Part shown: positions 9,254 to 18,835 of the stretch, in pieces
How the letters are laid out: the number at the start of each line of letters is the position of its first letter
How positions within the stretch are numbered: the first letter of the stretch is position 1
From: Parastagonospora avenae f. sp. tritici 18332-5
Taxonomy: Eukaryota; Ascomycota; Dothideomycetes; Pleosporales; Phaeosphaeriaceae
NCBI GenBank assembly: GCA_022559985.1
Contig: JAFJTR010000120.1
Span: forward strand, 1-64,000
Direction of reading: 5' to 3'
Length of the DNA stretch: 64,000 nt
Position numbers and translations under genes: made by a program
The notes under the pieces: generated by a model
The model's database searches: none
Seen by the model: only the letters and a program-made list of their open reading frames with translations
Told to the model about the DNA's origin: nothing

Positions 9254-12200
9254 ATGGCCGTGGGGCATCGGGTTCTTGCCTCGGAGATCTTGGCCTCGGT
9301 GGCTCCGATAGCCCATGAATTCCTTAATCCCATCGCGAGAGACAACAAGAGCGCTCCAGCCGGGGCGATTGCTTGTAGACTCTATTGCATCGTGAATGAG
9401 TTGAAGTTCTGGGAACTTTACCAGATTTCTCTGCAAACTCAAGATCTCTGCTCACAGGCTCTACATGATCTTGTGACGATCTGCAAGGTGAGTGAGCTTA
9501 CCAGAATACCTGCATTCTATGATAGCAGCCTTCAGCATGACTAAATCTAGGCAGTGGCCAGAAACCGTGAATTACGAATCGCAGCCGAATGGTCCACAAG
9601 AAATGCGTGCAGCCCTATTGCAAACGTTTGCACGTCAAGACCTCAAATCTCAAGCAATCAAGTCAGTTACTCGATTCTGCAAAGAAAGACCGATTGTCTT
9701 GAAACCTTTTGAGAAGCGCTTTGTCAGACTTTGCACCATATTGTCAGACGTATGCGAACTCGAAGACACTACCACTGCAATAGACGGCGAATCACGGACG
9801 AAACCTCCAAAAGAGGACGTCTATGCCGATGATATTCACAAACTATTTTTCGATGGCATTAAGCGTCACACCCTTTGCATGCCGACGTATCACAAAGTCG
9901 CATACTCTGGCACTGCATCAGAAGATTATTGGCATATTACGCGACTATGTCTCAATTCCGGATACCTGTCAGATGATCAGGCACCACTGTTCCACATCAT
10001 TACTGCGACTTCGGAGATGTCTGTTGCTGGTCCCAGGTGCGTTACTATCCCTTGTGTTCTCATCAGTATTTACGTGCATCCGCCTGAGCAGACTGTGAGA
10101 AGTGTCATCTATCACTTACGGCTTGTATTTCCATCATGTAATGTAGTATACAACATTGACCGCATTCTTCTTTACATCTCGGAGGTGATTATCAACTTCA
10201 ATTCTGTGCAGCTGACAACTTTCAGAATTCTCACTGAGTCACAATCGGTTGCGAACGGTCAAAGTGGCGAGGATATCTTTCAGAAACTCTCTGGTTCGAC
10301 TCTACTAAAACGTGGTGACATCTGTAAATGGCTTGACAACCCAACCTACGCGAAAGTATGTCTAGGTATGTTTCAACAATTATCATATCGTTTCAGACAT
10401 GCCACAATCTACTACCTTCAAAGGAAATACAAGTATCTGATTTTGAGACAGATATGAACGAGGATTGCCAATTTTATGAACAACCAAGCCGCTTGGCAGT
10501 GGAACATACAATTTCTGGCCAAGGAATCCCGCTGTCACACCTCCTTCGCCACAGTAAGCTCACCGTAGAGCAGAAGATAAGACTGTCCCACAGTGTTGCC
10601 AGGGCATTTTGGCAATTCTACAACTCTAGCATGACGGAATCTAGATGGACGAGCGAAGAAATCTTTTTCGTGCCGTTAGCCGACCCTGATACGTCGCAGG
10701 AGATTGTCCCTTTAAGGCCGTTCGTCTCTTTTCCTCTAGGCAACCAGTACAAGCAGTCTCCAGCGGAGCTTTGCTCTGACAAAGACTGCCTCCACAAATA
10801 CCCGCGGATACTTCATCTTGGTATAGTCCTTCTGGAAATTGGTCTCGGACAACCGTTGGAACTGAGCTACGATACAGAACTTTCCTTTCTTGCGCATACC
10901 AACCTAGCACGTGGCAAGGCATATGCAAAGTTGAAGGATCTGAAAAAAATGGAGTGGGATGATTTCAAATGGAAGGACTATTTCATCAGAGCCGTCGAGA
11001 CCTGCTTAGACTCTAGCAATTTCAGAAACTCGCACAAGGCGCGAATATCATCCCGAGTCTCTGGTCAGGGCCCAGATGGCAGGAAAGATGTGTCTCGAGA
11101 GGAGAGAAGAAATACCTTTTACAAGAAGGTTGTTGCGCCACTGCACTGGTTGGCTACAGTCGGTTTTGGCGAGGCGGTAGAAGTGCCCACAGTTGCACTC
11201 CAGCATACAGCAGTAAGCTCGTTCTCCCTTGCTAATGACAAGGGATCCCGTATTTTCTGGGAAAGTCTCCGCGCACGTTGTTCATTCTTTACTGGAGACG
11301 TAGCTAGCACAAAGGGATTTCTTGGGGACCTCCAAATCATCGCAGAGCACATATCGCGTTGTCGGCGTCAAGCGGGGACAGGGAAAGCTATAAAAGTTGC
11401 GATCCTAGACAGCGGCTGCGACACCACCTTGCCCTTCTTTCAAAATCCGCAAAGATCCAAAAGACTAAAAAGATGGAAGGATTTCACATCTGATGAATCG
11501 GCTGATGCTGTTGACCAGTATGGTCATGGCACATTGATGGCGAGCCTTCTCATGAATATTGCGCCCATAGTGGATGTGTATATAGCTCGCATCACACGGA
11601 ACACAAACGACCTGGAGGCTGGGGCGGCAAGTATAGCGAGAGTATGTTACGCAGTGTTGACTTCTTCTCGGGCACTAACTCGATATCAGGCAATTGAACA
11701 TGCCGGACTTGATCCCGAATGGGAAGCCGATCTGATTACTATGTCGTTCAGTTTCACAGGAAAATCCGAAAGAAGATCAGAAATCATATCTGAATCGCTG
11801 TCGAAAGTTACTAAGCAACGGAAGGATACGGTGTTATTCTTCGCGAGTGCAGGGAATTCGTGGGATAGAACGAAAGAGTTTCCGGCATGTCACGAAAATG
11901 TCATACCTATTTACGCGGCAGATGCCCAGGGAAAATTTCTAGCATCAAATCCGAGCCACCTGGGGAAAGGACCTGAGAAGCTTGGTGCATATGGCACAGA
12001 TGTACCCCCTTTCATCACTCAGGAGATTCAAGAGCGCTTTCCTGGAGCAGACCTGAGCCCAGGAACCTCTATCTCGACGGCCATTGCGGCTGGAATTATC
12101 GCTATGACACTTTCATATGTTGCGGCCCTACCTTCTTTACTCGAAGTTCGGGGTTTCGATGAAATCTGCGCAAAGCTCTACACACAGCGGGGCATGAAGC

Positions 12201-12346
12201 AGATGATACGCGCCATGTCATTGAGTACCGGTTATCGACAGCATTTCGTCAATCCGATATGGTACTGGGGTGAGAAGAGAAAAGATGTTGAAATGTTTGT
12301 TTCAATCTGCCGCGTAGTCCATCAAATGAATGAGGATACGCGATGA
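9254..12346 (+). CDS. Subtilisin-like serine protease with DUF7580-like N-terminal region (HET-Q2-like candidate)
   Basis: Exons 9254–9487, 9555–10355, 10397–11641 and 11690–12346; introns of 67, 41 and 48 nt; 978 residues. The 48-nt intron is in frame and recognised by GTATGT…CACTAAC…CAG. Residues up to about 600 resemble the DUF7580 region of fungal NLR-like and prion-related proteins, with the typical LHLGIVLLEIGLGQPLE segment near 490. Residues 675–930 are a peptidase S8 domain with a full set of catalytic residues: D683 (AILDSG), H722 (YGHGT), N816 (SAGN) and S887 (PGTSIS). There is no signal peptide or propeptide, so it is probably cytosolic, unlike secreted subtilisins. It is convergent with the gasdermin-like gene at 12634–13473. 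In Podospora, HET-Q2 is a protease of this class that cleaves the gasdermin-like HET-Q1. An additional intron in exon 2 (10.0–10.2 kb) cannot be excluded. Confidence 0.82.
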
Positions 12347-12633
12347 TGTTTGCGCTACAGAACCCATTATCACCTCCTGGCAAGGGTAGATGACACAGTA
12401 ATTGTAAGACTGGGCTGGCACCCTGTACAATATATACTATTCCACACTGCATGATCAATGTTTATTGACAATTGTAACCTTCTTGAATGTATACTGGCGT
12501 CACGGGTGTAGACTCACGCCTCGCAGCAATGCTCTTTCACAGACCTGTCACAGAGCGCTGTCAGCCTACACCGCGAGTCTGTTTTGAACATTACACACCT
12601 GGGCAAGCATATAGAAACACATACATTCTTCTC
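12347..12633. other. Convergent 3' intergenic spacer
   Basis: 287 bp between the stop codons of the subtilisin gene and the gasdermin-like gene, which point at each other. It should contain both polyadenylation regions. No coding sequence is seen. Confidence 0.5.
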
Positions 12634-13473
12634 TTATAGAGTGATATGAGGTACGATATGACACTCATTATCGAAAAGCTCCACAGTCGTATAATCAACG
12701 TCTTCTTCCAGATCTAGGTCGATCTCTGCTTGCGTTGCTTCGACAATCATCATGCGCTCTCCCCTTTCGCCATCAGCACCCGCCATGAAAGCGCTCTTGT
12801 GGCTGAACAGAGCTTCCTCCACGCCTCTTCTCCTCGTCCGCATGACATGCAGTCGGTAAGCAAAAAGAGTTCCAGGGGCAGTTTCGTAGCAACTAGTGGT
12901 GCCTTTGTGCCTATTATGATGCAGATTGGCACCAACTTCTACAGGGACTGCTGCGGCTGGTGGTCCAGATCCTGCAACTTCTAAAGACAGTCCTGAGCTC
13001 AATTCTTTTGTGACCGTGAATGACGTTGTCGCAATGCGTAGGCCGGTAACAATATAGACAGAGCGCTTACTGAACATGCCTGAGTCGATCTGAGCACGTA
13101 CTTTTGGTAGATTGGCAATTTCAGTCACTGTCTCCGTCGTCAAAGGATCACAAAATGTGTAAATCTTGTGATTTGCTTCGCTGAAGGTGATGTTGACTCC
13201 GCGGGAGATTTCGACATCTGTTGAAGCCGAGCCAATCCCTCCAATTTTCGACCGTAGACTCAACCCATTAGAGATTGATCTTGATCTGCCATGTGCGTGA
13301 TTTGGCTCCTCCGCTATTGAAATATCTGGTAGATTGATATTGTCTTTGTGAGCAACCTTCAAGTCTGCGAGAACCATATCTGGTTTAGACCAATGTGGAA
13401 GCACCATCCCCAAACGGAGCGGGCCATCAGCATTGAACGTGAAATCTGGTGGAAGGAACCACGTTCCAGGCAT
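12634..13473 (-). CDS. Gasdermin-like pore-forming protein candidate (HET-Q1/RCD-1-like)
   Basis: Intronless gene, ATG 13473, 279 residues, which is in the size range of fungal gasdermin-like proteins. No signal peptide or long hydrophobic helix. Residues 139–148 (VYIVTGLRIA) and 201–210 (GTLFAYRLHV) are alternating-hydrophobic strands either side of a Gly/Ala-rich stretch, the pattern of the membrane-inserting hairpins of gasdermin N-terminal domains. A basic run RTRRR follows at 212–216. The last 35 residues are strongly acidic (Glu/Asp cluster around 245–266), as expected of a removable inhibitory tail. The strongest argument is context: the neighbouring convergent gene is an intact cytosolic subtilisin, as at het-Q1/het-Q2. 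If right, cleavage would free the N-terminal part to form plasma-membrane pores and kill the cell. The family assignment rests on pattern and context, not on a search. Confidence 0.5.
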   Translation of the reverse strand: MPGTWFLPPDFTFNADGPLRLGMVLPHWSKPDMVLADLKVAHKDNINLPDISIAEEPNHAHGRSRSISNGLSLRSKIGGIGSASTDVEISRGVNITFSEANHKIYTFCDPLTTETVTEIANLPKVRAQIDSGMFSKRSVYIVTGLRIATTSFTVTKELSSGLSLEVAGSGPPAAAVPVEVGANLHHNRHKGTTSCYETAPGTLFAYRLHVMRTRRRGVEEALFSHKSAFMAGADGERGERMMIVEATQAEIDLDLEEDVDYTTVELFDNECHIVPHITL

Positions 13474-13550
13474 TATGCGACTTTTCTTTGTTAGCTAGTT
13501 CAATAACCAGTAGACAAGAAGCTCACAACCTCTTTCAAGATGCATGTATC

Positions 13551-13640
13551 GAAAGTATGCATATATCAGAAAGTATGCATATATCAGAAAGTATGCATAT
13601 ATGAGAAAGTATGCATATATGAGAAAGTATGCATATACCA
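13551..13640. repeat. 18-bp tandem repeat upstream of the gasdermin-like gene
   Basis: Five consecutive copies of an 18-bp unit (GAAAGTATGCATATATCA, with one or two variable bases near the end), followed by a partial sixth copy. Each unit contains the palindromes ATGCAT and TGCATA. The array starts 78 bp upstream of the ATG at 13473 on the minus strand, so it lies in the promoter or 5' leader. Confidence 0.95.
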
Positions 13641-14723
13641 GAAAGTAAAGAGAAAAGGGCATCAAGGATCAGCGAAGTAGATATATACCCCTAACTTGAG
13701 TCTACTTTCGGTGCTGACGTGCAGATTCTATCGATCAGGTTGTTGCTCAGCCCCCTCGTCGCGAAAATGTGAACATAGCCACAATACGTGGCTAACCGGT
13801 CAAGCTTGATCGGTGGACGATGCAAAAGCAGACGACTTGTTCTTTGAGGTCTCGGGTGATGAGTTCCAGAGGTCACCACAAAACAATACATATCTATATC
13901 CAGAGTTATATACTGTGCTAAACCAGCGTGAGTTACAGACGGATGTTCTAAATGCATTATGCATGACATTGATAGTGACGTCATTGGCTTCCATCACTTG
14001 CGACACGCTTCGCTTGAAGACCACTGTCATAACAAGTTGTTAAAGCGCAGCATTCCAAAACTCACAGTCAAAGATATTGCAGGGCCGGCTGCACTTTCAC
14101 GATCCGTCAAACAAAGACGAGAGCGGCATGATCTCAAAGTCGCGATAGCGCGAGCCCCTGCAAAACGTTACCTGTTACAGTATTGAATCAATATCGGGGG
14201 CGGATGCCCAGCGCTGATTTGGACAACGTTCAGGCAACATGAAAGAGCTAGAGGAACATTGCGCAAGATTGAGTGCACGCGATTTCACAGACCACACAAA
14301 ATATAGTGCAAACTTGCAGGCGTTGATGTCACGGATGAGTTCGAGACGCATTCGAGAGGAAAAGTGAAAATCGAGGTAGAGGCATCGTGTCGATCAAAAC
14401 CGAAACATGTAATCGTGACAACATAATAGATCTTAATTGCTCTGCGGCGTATTGACGGTGCCAGCACTTGGGTTTACAGCAAATTAGAGAGACTTATATA
14501 TGTACGTAAGAAAAGACAGCCTCGCTCCCCGCATATCGTGCGAGAGAGCCCCAATTGCAGATTCATGATAACAGCCACATCGAAACGTATGTCGTGAGAA
14601 ATGGAGAACAAACGACGTATGGGAAGCTGCCGGGAAATGTGGAAAGAAATAGTTCGTGGCTTCGTGCAGTGGATTATGTTGCGTAGTAACATCGGTGACA
14701 ACACGTGATACGACCTTGGGGCA
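13641..14723. other. Intergenic region between the gasdermin-like gene and the domain paralog
   Basis: About 1.1 kb. Short open frames at 13813–14043 and 13959–14186 show no domain signal and overlap frames on the other strand. No transposon end or tRNA recognised. Confidence 0.45.
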
Positions 14724-15538
14724 TCAAACGTAATAGTTGCCTCTTGTTCCGTCTTCGAGTGCTCTGATATCCGCGTCGTTCCCGTTGTATGCGTAAACGT
14801 ATACGATGACTCCACGTTTGTCGGCACCTGTGTTTTTTCTCAGCAATCAGCGAACGGGCGACAAAAGATGGATAAAACTTACGTCCATGCAAGTGTGGAT
14901 GAGTCTTCCATAGACCCTGCTCCATAAGCCTAGGAAGCTCCGTTGACAGCCTCTCTGGTTTCATCGAAAATGCAAGGAGCGAAAGAAATATGGGGAGATC
15001 CCCTCTCAAGCCGCCAAAGCCTTGAGCCGCATAATGCGGACCGTGATATATGTCAGGCAATAGCATTCGTGGCCAGCGAGCGTTCATGTCTTGGACTCGT
15101 AGCCTGGCTTGCGTACCAGCATTGGTCAGAGTGGAGGCGAGAGTCGTATCATCCCAATCGAACCAGAGAGGATGCCAGCTGTCCGAATTTGGTGGGTTCG
15201 TCGCATCGCCATTCAGTACCCAGAATCCATCTCCCTCGTTGTAGATAGTCGAGAACGTCTTGTAAGGGAATGTGCCCTCAGGTGGATTCCACAGAATAGA
15301 ATGGATGTTCAACCCGTCGCAATACCACCACTTCCCAGTAACCCCTCCCAGTGATGAACCTCCACTTCTTCGCGCATAGTTTCCTGCTTGTGCGGCAGGT
15401 ACCCATCTTCCATACGAATCGCAGTGCTGGACTGCTTGAGTCGACTCGGTGAACTCGTCCATGCGGAAGATAAAAGGTGGCTGGTACGGTCATGTAAGCG
15501 GTGGGCTCAGCCTAGCTATTGAGTATACATACCGCCAT
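14724..15538 (-). CDS. Stand-alone paralog of the C-terminal domain of the 5808–8761 gene
   Basis: Three exons: 15538–15533 (only Met-Ala), 15480–14883 and 14827–14724; introns 52 and 55 nt; 235 residues. The protein begins MAPPFIFRMDEF, aligned with PPYIFKIDEI at residue 699 of the zinc-finger protein. It shares the landmarks YKTFSTIYN…GFWVLNGDA (FKTFSVFYS…FWVLQGDG), RWPRMLLPDIYHG (HWPHKLLPNIYHG), GDLPIFLSLLAFSM (GELPIFLALVAMSM) and ADKRGVIVYVY (QHKRGVVVSVY). The last intron sits at the same place and phase in both genes. The domain is soluble-looking and not recognised. The two copies flank the subtilisin/gasdermin-like pair, which suggests local duplication and shared function. Confidence 0.75.
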
Positions 15539-18500
15539 TTTTTCAGTGCCCGATAATGTAAGGCTAGTATCGAATCAACAGGGGGTGCGGAAAAGCGTCA
15601 AGACACACCTGCACAGCTTTGTCTTGCCCGCTACCCCTCCTCTGGCCCAGAGCTTTATTCTAGCCATTGGAGATGCGGCTCTGCTGTTGATTCTCAGTCT
15701 CATTCGAGCATGGCCCTGGTCTGAAGGTCATGCGACGCTACATCCGCCCAAAGTGGTGATCAATTGCCGATGAACCACAGGAGCCAGTTGCTGATAAGCT
15801 GATGGTGCTCTAGCGATGGATACGGCGGCCTAAGCAATGCATATGACTGTGCGATAGGAGCGAAGCCAAGCAGCCCTACCCCGCCAGCTGTATGCCGTAG
15901 TATGCTTCGGGCCATGTTTCCTTATTGCTGTGTAGCCGTACCGAGTAATCGAGCGGGGTGATGGTCATCCATCCCAAGAAACCCTGGAGTATGGGGATGC
16001 CACCATTTGGGTGTTCGGATGGTGGTATGCGGAGGTAAACTAAAGCATGTACGGAGGCCCGAGGCAGTTGTGGTTCGTTGTAATCGGCAGGCGTGTCACT
16101 GCGATCAATTAATGGCACCATGATCTTTCGGCAGAGCATCGAGCTGAGACCGGTGCCCCAACCCGGTCCACCAACCAACTCATACAGCGCAACGCCAGTG
16201 TGGAGGAGCTGGCCAGACCCTGCAAGTTCGGAGCACCGTCACATGTCTGTCATCCGCCACCGCTTGCTCCATAATCCAACGGAATCATCGCTCCGTGAGA
16301 CACATGTCCCGGGACCGCAATAGGTAGATCCGCGGGCCGTGATGAGGAAGGAATGTCGTCTGGCCTGTAGAGGACGTCTAGTTTGGCGAGGATGCGCACT
16401 CCAGAAGAAACTCTTCAAAACTCCCCAAAACTGCAATGTAATGGCCAAAGTGGGCTTGATTTGTCTTGGTTGGGAAAGCAGTCTGCGCTGGGTAAAGGCC
16501 GGTAGGGAAGATGCTACGTCGATCGTGCCGCCAGTGCAAGGTTGTGCTGTCGCCACCGTGAGACGCGCATGTGCGTCAAGTCGACATGGGCGATTGCGGC
16601 TCTGCTCTAATGCGAGAGGTTAAAGGCGAGGGAACTGGCATTCGACGTCTCTTGGGTGGCTACTGGCGCTTATCGACACGATCGCACACGAAAGAAGTCG
16701 TTCTGCAAAGACCCACTCGGCGGCTAGAACAAAATGATCGAAAGGTGTGTACTTGAGGATCGAACTTGGCGGCGCGAAAAATGACGGTGACGAACTCGAG
16801 GGACCATGAGAGTTAAGTAGAAGTCCTTGACCGGCTGACTGCACTAGGGGACATAGCGTTCAGATGCACCGGATGCAAAATGGAGGACCTCTGTTGCTGC
16901 ATGATTGCCTTGTTGCCTCGTCCTCCCTTTGCTTGCCAATCTTGACGGTCCGCTTGCGTCCGCAATGACAGCTATGTCACGCCAAACTTAGCCGACTGCC
17001 ACTAATAAGAGCACATGACGAAGCCAGCGCTATGTCCCGCCTCAATGAGGAGGCACACCATCCCCTGCATTGATCAATAATGGCAGTAATCCGCCTGCTG
17101 AACCCCAGCGGCCCTTCACCGGAACCATCCCTGTAGTGACACGCAAGAAGTCAACCACCACTTTAACGGGCAACGACAGAGGTCAAATCCTCACCGGTGC
17201 TATTCGTAAGGTCTCTGGCCGAGCATATCACAACGCACTCCCACATTATGTGCATGACACCTTAGTGTCGCGGCCTCTGGAGCACAGGATCTCTTTGCCC
17301 GTTCGTAGGACGTGCCCTTCTTCCACTGCGCATCACGGGAATTTTTCGCGAAGGCCAACAATAGCGGGACGAGTGCTTGTTCAGATCAGGTCGCACATGG
17401 ACACGATGCATCGTGGTGTCAGCCTGAAATGGTACTATCAGTGGAATGATGACCAAGATGATGGCGAAGATCATGCATTTCAATCAACTCGCTCGGCGTT
17501 CGTCAGCATGCCAAGCAGCTTCGGAAGGTAGAAGACAGTGAAGCAAGTGTCATGAGGTATGGCTACGCGCTCAGCTTGTGCCCAAAGAGGCTCGCAGATG
17601 TATCCACGTTTGGTTGCCGGTCGCTGAGACGCCGCAAAATTGGCGCAAGACTGGGGTTGGGAAAAACCCGTCCGGAGAATATGCGCAAAGGACCACCAAC
17701 AGAGGAAGTCTTTGTAAATGGCTGGATAGCGAACGATCTCGGCCATCGCGTTGGTGCTTCGTCCCCTGCAGGTGATTAACACTTCCCTCACAGGCAAGTT
17801 GATTGGCGGACGATAGCCATATCCTGTACGCCGACCACTGGTGTTTTATCAAGAGCTTGGGCCCATCTCAGCTGCCGAACTGATGACCATCCTATACAGC
17901 CATGCTATGTCCGTCGTAGAGAGTAAGGAGGCACGGGAAATACACCTAAGCTCGACAAAAAAGCAGAGGCAAAGTTCAACTGTGGCATCTGCCATTTTGC
18001 GAGAATCTCAGATTGGCGATCGTAGGCTGATCATGGAACGCATCTGCTTGACGAAGCGGCACAGTCCTGCTGGGGAGCATTCGAACTTTGTCCTGCTCGC
18101 CACCAAGCGCGTAGCAGAACGCAAAATCCCCGGGTGTCGCAATGGCCCGGTCCCGAGACGTAGCGAACCGGTAGATCCCGTCGTAGCAAAAGGGTAACAC
18201 CGAGATGCACTGGACACCATGCTGCTAGCGACTGTTGGTTCATGTGGCAGCACGCGTCCCGTGAAACCTCACCCGTGGCGGGCCGAGGGATGAGCAGAGG
18301 AACATGTGGAGGAAGCGCTTAGACACCTGTTGTTCCGGCGGTTAGAGCATCTGAACAAAGTGAAGGGCTGGCATGTGCCTGCCGAGAGTGAGGTCTAGGC
18401 CGAGATGGCTTGCCTTCGGGGAAGGGCGCCGATGCGGAACTTTGATCACCACTGATAGCTTTTGGCAGCCTCGGACAAGCTGCGAGTAGGTTCAGAAAGC

Positions 18501-18835
18501 ATCAACTGAGGTTGAAAGAAGACTGCGGGAGCTAAGACGGAAAGATAGTGGTGTTTGAGTGCCTGCTTGGTATGTTAGTAGGTAGCCGAAAAGCAGCCAA
18601 TCAGAGCTCAGCCGCAGCTGCCAAAAATTTGCCTTCTTTCGGTTCGCACAACGACACGCCCCGCCACGATAGTGAAATTTGTGCACAAAACATCACGCCT
18701 GGAAAATTATTTTGACATTCGCGGTACTGATAGCGATAACGTGTAAGCAACCTGAGACGTTTCGCGAAATCACCCAAGGACGGAAACGCACACAGCATTT
18801 CAACTAGAATTTTTGGCACCACACAACAATTCACA
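15539..18835. other. 3.3-kb stretch without a supportable gene
   Basis: Base composition is ordinary, not AT-rich, so this does not look like strongly mutated repeat DNA. The best open frame is on the minus strand, about 16230–15876, with a Gly-rich segment (LVGGPGWGTG) and a hydrophobic stretch, but it has no start context and I do not recognise it. A 153-codon frame at 17070–17531 shows no domain. It may contain decayed genes. Confidence 0.45.

Noticed and set aside
9254..12346. Classification as a true NLR
   Set aside because: No Walker A/NB-ARC or NACHT domain and no repeat region are visible; only the NLR-associated N-terminal type and protease domain are present.
16514..16620. Possible Zn2Cys6 start (MLRRSCRQCK)
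   Set aside because: Only the first two cysteines fit; the frame stops after 16 codons and the remaining zinc cluster is not found in any frame.
17070..17531. 153-codon plus-strand frame
   Set aside because: No domain, no helix or strand pattern, and overlapped by equal-length frames on the other strand.
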